A DNA stretch of 64,000 bases from Actinoplanes teichomyceticus ATCC 31121 (GCF_003711105.1 NZ_CP023865.1:8043001-8107000), one strand, 5' to 3'. Shown: positions 42,001 through 50,666, counted from the first letter of the stretch. The notes: generated by a model from the sequence alone, not told the origin. Numbers and translations are program-made.

Positions 42001-42960
42001 GGTCGCCAGATGCAGATTGCAGATCGCGTTGGTGTTCCAGGTGCCGTGGGTGCTCTGGTTCAGCCCCATCGTCCACAGGGTCACCCAGTTGTCCGCGCCG
42101 CTGATCCACTCCGCGGCGGTACGGATGTCCCCGGCCGCCAGCCCGGTCAGCTCGGCGACCCGCTCCGGCGGGTAGTCGGCGAGCAGCGGCGGCATCGACT
42201 CCCAGCCCTCGGTGTACGCCGCGATGAACCGCTCGTCCTTCTCCACCAGGTGCAGCAGCCCGTTGAGCAGCGCCAGGTCGGTGCCGGGACGGATCTGCAG
42301 GAACAGGTCGGCCTTCCCCGCGGTGGTGTTGCGCCGCGGGTCCACCACGATCAGCTTCGCGCCCGCCTTGACCCGCTCCATCATCCGCAGGAACAGGATC
42401 GGGTGGCAGTCGGCCATGTTCGCGCCGATCACCAGGAAGACGTCGGCGTGGTCCAGGTCGTCGTACGAGCCGGGCGGGCCGTCGGCGCCCAGCGACAGCT
42501 TGTAGCCGGTACCGGCGCTGGCCATGCACAGCCGCGAGTTCGACTCGATGTTGTTGGTGCCGATGTAGCCCTTGACCAGCTTGTTCGCCAGGTACTGGGC
42601 CTCCAGGGTGAGCTGGCCGGAAACGTACATGGCGAACGCGTCCGGCCCGTGCTCGTCGACGATCGCGCGCAGCCGGCGGGCGGTCTCCGCGATGGCCTCG
42701 TCCAGGTTCTGTTTCTGCGGCTCGGCGCCGCGCTCGGCGCGGATCATGGCGTGCGTCGACCGGCCACCGGCGCCCAGCAGGTCGGCACTGGTCGCGCCCT
42801 TGGTGCAGAGGCGGCCGCGGTTGGCCGGATGGTCGCGGTCACCGGTGGCCTTGAGCACCCGCCGGCGCCCGTCGGGCTCCCGGGCGACATCGAGCACCAT
42901 GCCGCAGCCGACCCCGCAATAGCCGCATACGGTGCGCACCTGGGTGACATCGGCGGCCAC
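39001..42960 (-). CDS. Single-chain assimilatory nitrate reductase fused to a CysJ-like flavoprotein reductase
   Basis: A 1319-residue fusion. Residues 1 to about 690 are a NasA/NarB-type molybdopterin nitrate reductase: [4Fe-4S] ligands Cys12, Cys15, Cys19 and Cys52, and the molybdenum-ligand Cys145 in [19 protein letters not shown]. After a linker, a flavodoxin domain (about 797-935, [30 protein letters not shown]) and an FAD/NADPH reductase (about 960-1319, [51 protein letters not shown], ending VRDVY) supply electrons. It should reduce nitrate to nitrite with NADPH without a separate reductase. GTG 42960 has GGAAGGGA 8 nt upstream, and a GlnR-like box precedes it. No nitrite reductase lies nearby. 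Confidence 0.96.
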   Translation of the reverse strand: MAADVTQVRTVCGYCGVGCGMVLDVAREPDGRRRVLKATGDRDHPANRGRLCTKGATSADLLGAGGRSTHAMIRAERGAEPQKQNLDEAIAETARRLRAIVDEHGPDAFAMYVSGQLTLEAQYLANKLVKGYIGTNNIESNSRLCMASAGTGYKLSLGADGPPGSYDDLDHADVFLVIGANMADCHPILFLRMMERVKAGAKLIVVDPRRNTTAGKADLFLQIRPGTDLALLNGLLHLVEKDERFIAAYTEGWESMPPLLADYPPERVAELTGLAAGDIRTAAEWISGADNWVTLWTMGLNQSTHGTWNTNAICNLHLATGAICRTGSGPFSLTGQPNAMGGREMGYMGPGLPGQRSVLVPADREFTERIWDLPGGTLRAEVGKGTVEMFEQMAAGRIKACWIVCTNPVASVGNRKTVIAGLEAAELVITQDAFAETETNAYADIALPAAMWSETDGIMINSERNLTLVHPVVDAPGDALPDWLLIARIAAAMGYGDAFSYASAAEILDEIKLFANPQTGYDLRGVSYPRLAAGPVQWPAAPDGPDRNPIRYRTADGGLRFATASGKAVFHPRPHLDPAELPDDDYPYVLNTGRVQHQWHTLTKTGKVAKLNKLDPGPFVEIHPADAAALGIAGGDQVEIASRRGRAVLPAVLTDRVRPGACFAPFHWNDLFGEYVSVNAVTSDAVDPLSFQPELKVCAVALSRVAAPAPAPPLSPDGTVHQLLGLDPQPPALTGGQRRYLAGFLAGLPPARTGAPTLPAGAPFDPDTAMWVNGLLAGIFATGPEPVAGLEKATASGPPLQILWASQTGTAEEFARGLGERLAATGRQISVRAMDGAAADLLDPGADLLIVTSTFGDGDAPDNGSAFWQSLAGDGAPRLDGRRFAVLAFGDSRYDDFCGHGRRLDERLAELGGIRLAPRADCEPDYEDTAARWLEAVVSALTAKPVPTPTRADPMTATLVGNRLLSLPGSAKEVRRFTFDTGGRLEYQAGDALGVWPVNSPELVEEWLSVTGLAPDTAVELDRVGMIGLAEALSRHLDITKITTDLLRFAAERGGDGQLKTLLRPDNKGELAKWTWGRQAVDLIAEHGVRASAQEWAGVLKRLQPRLYSISSTPLVDPDRVSLTVSVVRFDSLRGRPRRGVCSTHLADAGPDLQVPLFVQKTPHFRPPADPATPMIMVGPGTGVAPFLGFLQERQATGASGANWLFFGEQRRATDFYYREELAALSAAGTLNRLDLAFSRDQRTKVYVQDRMREQGAQVWAWLQDGAHLYVCGDASRMAKDVDRALHEIAVNHGRLAPEAATAYLKQLAADKRYVRDVY

Positions 42961-43017
42961 AGGCAGATCCCTTCCGTCCGACGCGTCGTCCTCGATCGGT
43001 CACGCTAAGAAGCCGCC

Positions 43018-43055
43018 ATTACCGCGCTGTCACCCGCACATGCTTCGAGAGTTAC
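43018..43055 (-). promoter_or_regulatory. Candidate GlnR box upstream of the nitrate reductase
   Basis: Read on the minus strand: GTAAC-n6-AGCAT-n6-GTGAC-n6-GTAAT, four 5-mers at exact 11-bp period, matching the actinobacterial GlnR layout gTnAC-n6-GaAAC-n6-GtnAC-n6-GAAAC. Sites 1 and 3 match exactly, site 4 partly, site 2 weakly. It lies 58-95 bp before the start of a nitrogen-assimilation gene, where GlnR control is expected. Confidence 0.6.
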
Positions 43056-43062
43056 CCGATCC

Positions 43063-43293
43063 TCACGGCGCCCGCCCGCCGCTTGTGAGCCGGGCCGTGG
43101 CCGCCGGCGGGTCGGCGCGGCGCAGCGCCAGGCCGGCCAGGGCGCAGCAGGCGGTCAGCCAGGTGGCCGGCAGCAGCAGGTACACCGTGTCGCTGACGGC
43201 GACGGGGAGCAGACCACTCAGGACCAGCAGGGCGGCGCCGATGAAGACGAACGCGGCGACCGCGGCCGTACGGCGGAGGATGCGGGCGGGCAT
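43063..43293 (-). CDS. Small two-helix membrane protein
   Basis: Seventy-six residues with two hydrophobic helices (about 8-30 AVAAFVFIGAALLVLSGLL and 37-58 VYLLLPATWLTACCALAGLA) and a short charged tail. Not recognised. AGGAGG lies 4 nt before ATG 43293. It is upstream of the nitrate reductase on the same strand, with a 102-bp gap holding the GlnR-like box, so a link is not assured. Confidence 0.6.
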   Translation of the reverse strand: MPARILRRTAAVAAFVFIGAALLVLSGLLPVAVSDTVYLLLPATWLTACCALAGLALRRADPPAATARLTSGGRAP

Positions 43294-43818
43294 GACGCCT
43301 CCTGGGCTCGACGACAGCACCAGCCGGAAGCCTTCCGTGGCCGGCGGATCGGGGCAACAGCCGTCCGGGCCGAGTGACCGGCCGATCCGCTGTGCTGTGC
43401 ATCACATTCAGCGCGGTCAACGGATCGCGGCGGCCGGGACCGCACCGGTACGTACCCAGCAATCCGGCCGCGGAGCGGAAGGGAAATGCGGCCCGGCCCG
43501 TAACCGGGTTTCCGGCGCGGCGCGGTGATCTCCGGCAACGACTTCGGCGGCGAGCAGCCGGTGATCACCCGGACCGGCACCTGCACCAGGGCGCCCCACG
43601 CGGTCACCTGGGCCGGCCTCCGCGGTCTCCGCGCTGGTCACAGCCGGCGCCGGCGCCGGCCGGATCTGATCACGCCGCGTCCCGGGGGCGCCCGGAACGC
43701 GCCCGCGACCCGTCCGGCGGTACAGCTAGCCCTACCCGAATCGGGCAGCTGTCCGGATGGGATCGCCGCCGCGCATCGCGAAGGCTCAGGGGGTCAGTTC
43801 CGTTGAAAGGAGCCCTCG
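43294..43818. other. Gene-free region upstream of the serine hydrolase
   Basis: About 525 bp with no supported gene. It contains an alternating GC run around 43644-43661 and an 11-bp inverted repeat CCCGA-A-TCGGG (43735-43745) lying inside ACAGCT (43722-43727) and AGCTGT (43747-43752), about 70 bp before the hydrolase start; this could be an operator. The open frames are Arg/Pro/Gly-rich shadows. Confidence 0.5.
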
Positions 43819-44901
43819 ATGCTGAAGTTCGTCGCGGCCGCCCTCGCCGCCACCGTCCTCGCCGCTCAGCCCGCCGCCGCGGCATCCGCCCCGGACCCGG
43901 TCCGGCGGGATCTGGCGCGGCTGGTCGCCGACGGGTTCCCCGGCGCGCTGGCCGTGGTGCGCGACGAGCGGGGTCATGTCCGCAAGCCGACCGCCGGCGT
44001 CGCGAGGATCGGCACCGGACGGCCGGTGCCCGCCGACGGCCAGGTCCGGATCGGCAGCAACACCAAGACCTTCGTCGCGGTGGTCGTCCTGCAGCTCGTC
44101 GCGGAGCACCGGGTGCGGCTGGACGACCCGGTGGAGAGGTACCTGCCGGGCCTGCTGCACGGCCGGAAGGTCACCGTGCGGCAGATTCTGCAGCACACCA
44201 GCGGGCTGGCCAACTACACCGAGCACATGCCGCTGAACGACCTCGCCATCCGCTACCGGCACTTCCAGCCACGGGAGCTGCTGGAGATCGGGCTGGCCCA
44301 GCCCGACACCTTCGCGCCCGGCACGTCGTGGGCGTACAGCAACACCAACTACATCGTCGCCGGGCTGCTGGTCGAGAAGGTCACCGGCCGGCCGCTGGCC
44401 GGGGAGATCACCCGACGGGTGATCCGGAAGGCCGGGTTGCGGCACACGTACTTCCCGGCCGACGGGGAGACCTGGATCCGTGGCCGGCACCCGCAGGGCT
44501 ATCTGCGGCAGGAGGACGGTGAGCTGGTGGACATCACCGATCTCGACCCGTCCTGGGGCTGGGCGGCCGGTCAGATGATCGGCACCCCGTCCGACCTGAA
44601 CGCCTTCTTCAGCGCGCTGCTCGACGGGAAGCTGCTGCCGGCGGCGCAGCTCGCCGAGATGCGGCGGACCGTCGCCACCGACATGTGGCCGGGCGCGCGG
44701 TACGGCCTCGGCCTGATCAGCTCCCCGCTCAGCTGCGGTGGCGTGGCGTGGGGGCACGGCGGGGACATCCCCGGCTACGAGACCCGCACCGGAGTGACCG
44801 GCGACGGCCGGGCGGCGACCGTCGCGGTGACCATGATGCCGGAGACCGAGCAGGCGGCGGACGCCGTGCTGGACACGGTCGACGACGCGCTCTGCTCCTG
44901 A
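43819..44901 (+). CDS. Secreted serine hydrolase, beta-lactamase / D-Ala-D-Ala carboxypeptidase family
   Basis: A 360-residue exported class C-like serine hydrolase. Signal peptide 1 to about 22; active-site SxxK as Ser80-Asn-Thr-Lys83 (RIGSNTKTFVAV), the Tyr motif in WAYSNTNYIVAGLLVEKV, and the third motif HGG (WGHGGDIPGYET). Length and motifs fit R61-type DD-peptidases and esterases rather than true beta-lactamases, so peptidoglycan or ester hydrolysis is most likely. AAAGGAG lies before the ATG. Confidence 0.93.
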   Translation: MLKFVAAALAATVLAAQPAAAASAPDPVRRDLARLVADGFPGALAVVRDERGHVRKPTAGVARIGTGRPVPADGQVRIGSNTKTFVAVVVLQLVAEHRVRLDDPVERYLPGLLHGRKVTVRQILQHTSGLANYTEHMPLNDLAIRYRHFQPRELLEIGLAQPDTFAPGTSWAYSNTNYIVAGLLVEKVTGRPLAGEITRRVIRKAGLRHTYFPADGETWIRGRHPQGYLRQEDGELVDITDLDPSWGWAAGQMIGTPSDLNAFFSALLDGKLLPAAQLAEMRRTVATDMWPGARYGLGLISSPLSCGGVAWGHGGDIPGYETRTGVTGDGRAATVAVTMMPETEQAADAVLDTVDDALCS

Positions 44902-44906
44902 CCGAT

Positions 44907-44939
44907 GGGTGGGCCGTCCCCGGGCGGGGCGGCCCACCC
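44907..44939. terminator. Terminator between convergent serine hydrolase and RTX genes
   Basis: Stem of 14 paired bases with one bulged T (44907-44921 with 44926-44939) in the 43-bp gap between the two stop codons. Confidence 0.75.
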
Positions 44940-44944
44940 GCGGG

Positions 44945-46210
44945 TCACGAGTAGGCCTGCCGGATCTCGCACTCGACCAGGGTGTCGCCCTGGGTGTAGA
45001 GGCAGGAGTCGCCCGCCGTGCCGTGCACGCCGCCGTCGATCCGGTCGGCGGCGATCGGGCCGGACAACTCGTAGCCGATCAGGAGGTCGTCGCCGGCGTC
45101 GCCGTGGAGCGAGTCACGGCCGTCCGAGCCGTCGATCTCGTCGTTGCCGGCGCCGCCGCGGATGATGTCGTCGCCCGCCATGCCGTTCAGGAAGTTGTGC
45201 ACGCCGCTGCCGGTGAGCCGGTCACCGGCGACCCCGCCGTAGACGCCCTCGACGTCGGCGCCGACCGTGTCCCGCTCGCCGGCCTGACCGTCGTCACCGG
45301 TGGCGCCGTCCAGGTCGACGGTGACCGGCTTGCGGTAGGTGTCGTAGGCGACCTTGTCGAAACCCGCGCCGCCGAGCAGCACGTCGGCCGCGACCGCGCC
45401 CAGCCGGGCGTCGTCGCCGCTGAGGTCGTCGTTGCCGGCGCCGCCGGAGAGCCGGTCGGCGCCCTGCTGCCCGTCGAGCCAGTCGTTGCCGGCGTCGCCG
45501 GACAGCACGTCGTTGCCGGTCCCGCCCAGCACGCCGTCGTCGCCGTTGCCACCGGAGTAGACGTCGTTGCCGGACGCGCCGTCGGCCCAGTCGGCCCCGT
45601 CCTCGCCGGAGATCCGGTCGTTGCCCCGGTCGGCGTGGAACCGGTCGTTGCCCGCGCCGCCGTAGAGGGTGTCGTCGCCCCAGTCACCGAAGATCGTGTC
45701 GTGGCCGACGCCGCCGTGGATCAGGTCGTTCTCGAACGAGCCGTCGATCCGGTCGTTGCCGGCGCGGCCGTACAACCTGTCCGCGCCGTGGCCGCCGTCG
45801 ATCGAGTCACCGCGGGAGCCGCCGTAGATCCGGTCGTTGCCGTCCTCGCCGTAGGCGGTCATCGGCACGTCGGTGCGGTTGTCCAGCACGTCGTTGCCGT
45901 CGTACAGGGTGACGGTCACCCGGGTCGGGGTCTTCGCGGTCGTACACCGGACCTTGGTCTTGTCGCCCTTGACCGCCTTGCAACCCTTGCCGGTCTTGAT
46001 CACCTTCTTGTCGTCGATCGTCAGCGTGCGGCCGCTGCGGGTGATCACCACCCGGTTCGCGCCCGTGTAGGCGGCCTTGTACCGCACCTTGGTGCCGCTG
46101 ACCGTGGCGACCCCGACGGTCCCCTCGGCGGCTCGCGCCGGTGCGCCGAAGGCCACGGTGGACGCGGCGATGCTCAGTACGGTTCCCAGAACCCATGGGA
46201 GACGTCCCAC
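44945..46210 (-). CDS. Secreted RTX calcium-binding repeat protein
   Basis: About 421 residues. Signal peptide (1 to about 27), a beta-sandwich-like N-terminal part (about 28-110, VRYKAAYTGANRVVITRSGR), then many GGxGxDxx nonapeptides (for example YGGAGNDRFHADRGNDRISG and SGGAGNDDLSGDD) that bind Ca2+ and fold as a parallel beta-roll. A short C-terminal region with two Cys follows. No catalytic domain is seen, so it is a structural or adhesive secreted protein. It has an N-terminal signal, unlike type I-secreted RTX toxins. GTG 46210 has GGGAGGG upstream. Confidence 0.9.
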   Translation of the reverse strand: MGRLPWVLGTVLSIAASTVAFGAPARAAEGTVGVATVSGTKVRYKAAYTGANRVVITRSGRTLTIDDKKVIKTGKGCKAVKGDKTKVRCTTAKTPTRVTVTLYDGNDVLDNRTDVPMTAYGEDGNDRIYGGSRGDSIDGGHGADRLYGRAGNDRIDGSFENDLIHGGVGHDTIFGDWGDDTLYGGAGNDRFHADRGNDRISGEDGADWADGASGNDVYSGGNGDDGVLGGTGNDVLSGDAGNDWLDGQQGADRLSGGAGNDDLSGDDARLGAVAADVLLGGAGFDKVAYDTYRKPVTVDLDGATGDDGQAGERDTVGADVEGVYGGVAGDRLTGSGVHNFLNGMAGDDIIRGGAGNDEIDGSDGRDSLHGDAGDDLLIGYELSGPIAADRIDGGVHGTAGDSCLYTQGDTLVECEIRQAYS

Positions 46211-46394
46211 GTATCCCTCCCCAGTCGATCTCAAGATCGTAAATGGCCGGACCGGCGACGGTCATCGCCGGGCGAGATTCCGGGGGCGCGGCGCCCATCG
46301 GCGGCACCGGGCAGCCGCCACCCGCGCGTATCGGACATCAGGCCGTAATCCCGCCCAACGCGCCGGCCGGAACGGCAGTGGCACGCTCTGCGGT

Positions 46395-46946
46395 ATGGAC
46401 CTGACCGTGATCCTCGGCCCGATGAAGGGCGGCAAGTCGCTAGAGATGATCAGCCTGCTGTCGCCCCTGCAGCACACCGGCATCCCGCACCGCATCTACC
46501 AGTCCGCCCGGCACGGCCGGGACACCGCGGTGATGTCACGGTCCGGCGGCAGCCTGGAGACGGTCAAGGTGCACTCGCTGGCCGGCGCCGCGGACGGCGA
46601 CGTCGAGGTGATCGGGGTGGACGAGATCCACATGTTCACCGTGGACGACATCGCCGAGCTCGGGATCGCGGTCCGGCGCGGGATCAAGGTGGTCGTCGCC
46701 GGGATCGACCTGGACCACCGGGGGCAGCTGTTCGCCCCGGTACGGGCGCTGTTCGAGCTCGCGCCGGAGAAGGTGATCTACCGGCGGGCGGTGTGCGACG
46801 TCTGCCGCTCGCTGGACGCCACACACACCCAGGTCCTGGAGCACGGCAAGCCGTTCATCCGGGAGCTCGCGCCGTCGACCGCGCTGCCGGACGACGGCAC
46901 CTACACCTACGAGGCCCGCTGCCGCCGCTGCGTCGTGCTGCCCTGA
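46395..46946 (+). CDS. tdk: Thymidine kinase (TK1 type)
   Basis: A 183-residue salvage enzyme that phosphorylates thymidine. P-loop ILGPMKGGKSLEMISLL (Gly8 to Ser15), the DExxF-like DEIHMF, and two zinc-binding Cys pairs, CDVC and CRRC near the C-terminus, as in TK1 enzymes. The ATG start fits family length; an upstream in-frame extension has no ribosome site. The normal DEAQF-type motif reads DEIHMF here, a mild variation. Single gene, convergent with the chitinase at 47013. Confidence 0.92.
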   Translation: MDLTVILGPMKGGKSLEMISLLSPLQHTGIPHRIYQSARHGRDTAVMSRSGGSLETVKVHSLAGAADGDVEVIGVDEIHMFTVDDIAELGIAVRRGIKVVVAGIDLDHRGQLFAPVRALFELAPEKVIYRRAVCDVCRSLDATHTQVLEHGKPFIRELAPSTALPDDGTYTYEARCRRCVVLP

Positions 46947-47012
46947 CCCCGGCGGGCGGCCGCCCGTAACGGTTCGGGCGGGGCGGCCGCCGCGGCCGGG
47001 GCGCCGCCGCGC

Positions 47013-48461
47013 TCAGTTCAGGGCGTTGAGGAACGGCTCGTGGCTGTTGCGGAACTCCCAGCCGTAGAACCGGTCCCAGTTGATCGACCAGGTCATCAGG
47101 CCGCGGAAGTCCGGGTTGGCCCCGCTGCGCGGGGTGTAGCCGCCGCAGCCGGTGCCCTTCACCAGGCAGGTGACCGCCTGCTGCACCCCGGTGGGCGCGA
47201 CGTACCCGTTGCCCGCGCTGACCGAGCTCGGGGCGCCGAACGCCACCTGGTCCTCGCGCAGCGCCGGGAACACGTTCGCGGTGTTGCCGGCCACCGGGAA
47301 ACCGGCCAGCAGCATGTCGGTCATCGCGACGTGGAAGTCGGCGCCGCCCATCGAGTGGTACTGGTTGTCCAGGCCCATGATCGAGCCGGAGTTGTAGTCC
47401 TGGACGTGCAGCACGGTCAGGTCGTTGCGCAGCGCGTGGATCACCGGCAGGTACGCCCCGGCACGCGGGTCCTGGCCACCCCACGGGCCGGAGCCGTAGT
47501 ACTGGTAGCCGAGCTGGACGAAGAACGTCTCCGGGGCCATGGTCAGCACGAAACCGGCGCCGTAGCGGGCCTTGAGCGACCGGATCGCGCTGATCAGGTT
47601 GACGATCACCGGCGTGGTCGGGTTCTTGAAGTCGGTGTCCCCGGTGTTCAGCGACAGCGAGTGACCCTCGAAGTCGATGTCGACGCCGTCCAGGCCGTAC
47701 CGGTCGATGATCGCGCTGACCGAGCTGACGAACCGGTCCCGCGCCGCGGTGGTGGTCAGCTGCACCTGGCCGTTGGCGCCGCCGATGGAGAGCAGCACCT
47801 TCCTGCCGGCCGCCCGCTTGGCCCGGATGGCCGCGATGAACTCGGCCTCGGTCTCCACCCCGGGGCACTCGGTGGCCGGGCAGAGGGTGAACCGGATGTC
47901 ACCGGAGGTGGCGCTGGTCGGCTCGCCGAAGGCCAGGTTGATGATGTCCCACTCGGCGGGCACGTCGGCCATCCGCAGGTAGCCGGAGCCGTTGGCGAAG
48001 CTGGCGTGCAGGTAGCCGATGAGCGCGTGCCGGGGCAGGCCGCCGACCGGGAGCGGGGTGGTCGGCCCGGTGCTCGGGGTGGTCGGCCCGGTGCTCGGGG
48101 TGGTCGGCCCGGTGCTCGGGGTGGTCGGCCCGGTGCTCGGGGTGGTCGGCCCGGTGCTCGGGGTGGTCGGGCTCTGGCTCTGGGTCGTGGTCGGCGACGG
48201 GGTGCCGGCGCCGCCACAGGCCCCGTTGTTGATCCAGACGTCCCACTGCCCGCTCTTGGCGACCGGGTCCTCGCCCTGGGTCCACCACTTCGCGGTGTAG
48301 TTGTTGCCGCCCCTGGAGACGACGTTGTCCTTGACGTAGGCGACGGAGGCGCTCCAGGCGGGAGCGCAGGCCACGGCCGCGCTCGCGGTGGAGGCCACAT
48401 AGACGCTGGAGCATGCGGCGGCCAGGGCGGCCGCCACGGCGAGGGTGACGGATCGACGCAT
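47013..48461 (-). CDS. Secreted GH18 chitinase with N-terminal CBM5/12
   Basis: A 482-residue extracellular chitinase. Signal peptide (1 to about 29), CBM5/12 (about 31-84, WSASVAYVKDNVVSRGGNNY, then TAKWWTQGEDP), a Pro/Thr/Ser linker of PSTGPTT heptads (about 88-136), then a GH18 barrel (about 145-482) with the complete DGVDIDFE catalytic motif (258-265; Glu265 the acid) and SIGG. ATG 48461 is used; an in-frame TTG two codons upstream is possible. The upstream region is unusually AT-rich for this genome and has no ribosome site, with a weak -10-like TAATAA 6 nt before the ATG. Confidence 0.94.
   Translation of the reverse strand: MRRSVTLAVAAALAAACSSVYVASTASAAVACAPAWSASVAYVKDNVVSRGGNNYTAKWWTQGEDPVAKSGQWDVWINNGACGGAGTPSPTTTQSQSPTTPSTGPTTPSTGPTTPSTGPTTPSTGPTTPSTGPTTPLPVGGLPRHALIGYLHASFANGSGYLRMADVPAEWDIINLAFGEPTSATSGDIRFTLCPATECPGVETEAEFIAAIRAKRAAGRKVLLSIGGANGQVQLTTTAARDRFVSSVSAIIDRYGLDGVDIDFEGHSLSLNTGDTDFKNPTTPVIVNLISAIRSLKARYGAGFVLTMAPETFFVQLGYQYYGSGPWGGQDPRAGAYLPVIHALRNDLTVLHVQDYNSGSIMGLDNQYHSMGGADFHVAMTDMLLAGFPVAGNTANVFPALREDQVAFGAPSSVSAGNGYVAPTGVQQAVTCLVKGTGCGGYTPRSGANPDFRGLMTWSINWDRFYGWEFRNSHEPFLNALN
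48060..48164. repeat. Five 21-bp tandem repeats in the chitinase linker
   Basis: Five near-identical 21-bp units (minus strand coding PSTGPTT) inside the chitinase gene. A slippage-prone linker whose length may vary between strains. Confidence 0.85.
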
Positions 48462-48536
48462 GGACAATTATTAGGACTGTTAACTGAAGATGTAAAGACG
48501 CCCCGACCGGCGTACGTCGCGTGCGGCCCGGCCCAC

Positions 48537-48577
48537 GGCCGCAAGCCCGCACCCACGATGCGGGCTTCCGGCCTTTT
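48537..48577 (+). terminator. Intrinsic terminator in the divergent chitinase / MurG-like gap
   Basis: Stem of 9 bp (48543-48551 with 48559-48567) extended after a C-C mismatch by 5 bp (48537-48541 with 48569-48573), 7-nt loop, then TTTT at 48574-48577. Read on the plus strand it is a textbook terminator, but no plus-strand gene precedes it. A short RNA or attenuator is possible. Confidence 0.65.
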
Positions 48578-48770
48578 CCGGTGTGCGTGAGCGTCGGGGC
48601 CGCGTCGTGACGGTTCGGCTCGCGCATCTCCCGGTGTCGTGTCATGCGTCGATGGACGTTCCGGCCGTCGGCCCCGGCCACACGGCCGCCTTATCCGGCA
48701 AAAGCGGCACGGGCCAGCGGCTAGACTTCCTCGACCCACCCGGTACCGCAACCAATCGGAATGGCTCGGC

Positions 48771-49946
48771 ATGTCCCTCTACAGCACCCGGCGCCTGCAC
48801 GCGCTCCGCATGATCGTCACCGGCGGCGGCACGGGTGGGCACACCTATCCGGCACTGACCACGGTCAACGCCCTGCAGGCCCGCCTCGCCGAAACCGGCA
48901 CCGCCCCCGAGCTGCTCTGGGTCGGCGTCGCCAACGGCCTGGAAGCCACGATCGCCGCCCGCAACGACATCCCGTTCCGGGCGGTCACCACGGGCAAGCT
49001 GCGCCGCTCGCTCAGCCCCCGGGACGTGGCCCGCAACCTCGCCGACGCCTTCCGCATCCCGCTGGGCATCGTGCAGGCCGCTCTCACCGTGGCCCGGGTC
49101 CGGCCGGCGGTGGTGCTCAGCACGGGCGGATTCGTCTCCGTTCCGATCGGCCTCGCCGCGGCCCTGTTCCGCGTGCCGTACCTGATGCACGAGCAGACAC
49201 TGAGCCTCGGCCTGGCCAACCGCATCCTCGCCCGGGTCGCCACCCGTGTCCTGCTCAGCCACGAGGCATCCCTCGAACACCTGCCGCCCCGGGCGCGCAG
49301 CCGCGCGGTCGTCACCGGCAACCCGGTCCGGCCGGCCATCCTGCAGGGCAACCCGGAGCGGGGTCTGGCCGCGTACGGCCTCGACCCCGCCGTCCCGCTC
49401 GTGCTCGTCACCGGCGGCGCCCTGGGGGCCCAGCAGATCAACCGGATGCTCGCCGAAGCCCTGCCCGCGCTGCTGCCGTACTGCCAGATCGTCCACCAGT
49501 GCGGGAAGCTCGGTCACGACGAGATGCGCGAGGTCGCCGGACGGCTGCCCGCGCATCTCGCGCACCGCTACCGGGTGGCCGACTTCATCCACGACGAACT
49601 GCCCGACCTGCTCGCCGCGGCCGCCATCGTCGTGGCCCGCAGCGGCGCCGGGACGGTCGCCGAGCTGACCGCCCTCGGCAAGGCCTGCGTCCTGATCCCC
49701 TATCCGCACGCCGCCGCCGACGAGCAGCGCGTCACCGCCCGGCACCTCGCCCAGCGCGGCGCGGCCATCACGCTCGACGGGCCCGAGGCCACCCCGGAGC
49801 ACCTGCGCGACACCATCACCGGCCTGCTCGCCGACCCGGCACGCCGCGCCGAGCTGGGCCGGTCCGCCGCCACGCACGGCCGGCCCGCCGCCGCCGACCA
49901 TGTCGTTACGGAGATTCTGACGGCCGCGGCGGGCGGCGCGGGGTAG
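48771..49946 (+). CDS. MurG-like glycosyltransferase (GT28), orphan copy
   Basis: A 391-residue GT-B fold enzyme. N-terminal MurG motif MIVTGGGTGGHTYPAL, membrane-association region RLSLSPRD-type (LRRSLSPRDVARNLADAFRI), then VLSTGGFVSVPIGLAAALFR and PYLMHEQTLSLGLANRIL, and C-terminal nucleotide-sugar site ARSGAGTVAELTALGKACVL with PYPHAAADEQ. It matches MurG along its length, but is not in the division/cell-wall cluster, so it is likely a paralogue making another UDP-GlcNAc-linked lipid or glycan. The GTG-free ATG 48771 is used; MIV at 48810 would be the minimal start. Confidence 0.9.
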   Translation: MSLYSTRRLHALRMIVTGGGTGGHTYPALTTVNALQARLAETGTAPELLWVGVANGLEATIAARNDIPFRAVTTGKLRRSLSPRDVARNLADAFRIPLGIVQAALTVARVRPAVVLSTGGFVSVPIGLAAALFRVPYLMHEQTLSLGLANRILARVATRVLLSHEASLEHLPPRARSRAVVTGNPVRPAILQGNPERGLAAYGLDPAVPLVLVTGGALGAQQINRMLAEALPALLPYCQIVHQCGKLGHDEMREVAGRLPAHLAHRYRVADFIHDELPDLLAAAAIVVARSGAGTVAELTALGKACVLIPYPHAAADEQRVTARHLAQRGAAITLDGPEATPEHLRDTITGLLADPARRAELGRSAATHGRPAAADHVVTEILTAAAGGAG

Positions 49947-49949
49947 CGC

Positions 49950-50666
49950 TCAGGAGCCCAGGGTCTTCCGGAGCTTGCGCACGGCCGCCGCCGTGATCGT
50001 CTCCACCTCGTGCTGGCCCGCCCGCATCGGACCCCAGAACTCCATCCTGAGAGCCACGTCGCCGACCGCGACCACGACGGTCGCGCCGCGGGCGAACATC
50101 CCGGTGCTGCCGTAGTTGATGACCGTCCGGTAACCGCCCGCGGCCCCGGCGAACGCGGGCACCCGCATCGGTTGCACCAGCATCTCGTACGTGTCGTCCG
50201 CCCGGTCCGTCTGATAGGAGTGGGCCGGGCAGCGCCCCGGCGCCTGAACGGCGTCGACGACGACGGCGGCGGCCGCGTCGGCGCCGATGTCCAGAAGCTC
50301 CTCGGAGACGTCCAGATCGTCGAGCACCTTGCTGAACGTCACCGACCCGGCCTTCACCGCGACCGCCTCGCCCTTCGGCTCGGTGCCGAACTCGCACACC
50401 CCCATCTCGGCGCGGAACTGCTGGTCCATGACGTCCGGGCCGTACTTGAGCTCGTACCCCTCGGGCATGTCCGCCTGCGCCAGCAGCGCGGCCTTCAGCA
50501 GTTTCGGGTCGGTGTGCCGCTCGGCGCCGGCCGGCGCCGTGGTGGCCGGCGCCGGCGCGGCCACCGCGGCGGGCGGGGACAGCGCCGGACCGGTCGCGGT
50601 GACCGACAACGCCATCACGGCGCCGGCGATCACCGACGGGATCCCTGTCGTGGACTTGTTCCTCAT
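49950..50666 (-). CDS. Exported hypothetical protein
   Basis: A 238-residue secreted protein: signal peptide (1 to about 37), an Ala/Pro-rich stretch, then an alpha/beta domain of about 185 residues (LKAALLAQADMPEGYELKYG, KAGSVTFSKVLDDLDVSEEL and PAFAGAAGGYRTVINYGSTG) with two Cys (VCEFG and RCPAHSY). The plan resembles the extracellular domains of PknH-type kinases and related actinobacterial sensor proteins (PknH_C-like); this is inference. ATG 50666 follows TACGGT by 6 nt. Convergent with the MurG-like gene, stops 3 bp apart. Confidence 0.75.
   Translation of the reverse strand: MRNKSTTGIPSVIAGAVMALSVTATGPALSPPAAVAAPAPATTAPAGAERHTDPKLLKAALLAQADMPEGYELKYGPDVMDQQFRAEMGVCEFGTEPKGEAVAVKAGSVTFSKVLDDLDVSEELLDIGADAAAAVVVDAVQAPGRCPAHSYQTDRADDTYEMLVQPMRVPAFAGAAGGYRTVINYGSTGMFARGATVVVAVGDVALRMEFWGPMRAGQHEVETITAAAVRKLRKTLGS

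Noticed and set aside
38929..43008. Long plus-strand open frame (about 1359 codons) covering the nitrate reductase
   Set aside because: It is the antisense of the fused nitrate reductase. Such long shadow frames are normal at this GC content, and its translation is a Gly/Arg/Val-rich low-complexity string with no domain.
13639..43745. The 13-mer TACCCGAATCGGG at 13639 and 43733
   Set aside because: Two copies of a GC-rich semi-palindrome in 64 kb can occur by chance; one is near a terminator and the other upstream of a hydrolase, with no shared context.
43819..44901. Antibiotic-resistance beta-lactamase
   Set aside because: SxxK, YSN and HGG motifs fit DD-peptidases and esterases of the R61 type; this family is broad, and no resistance context is seen.
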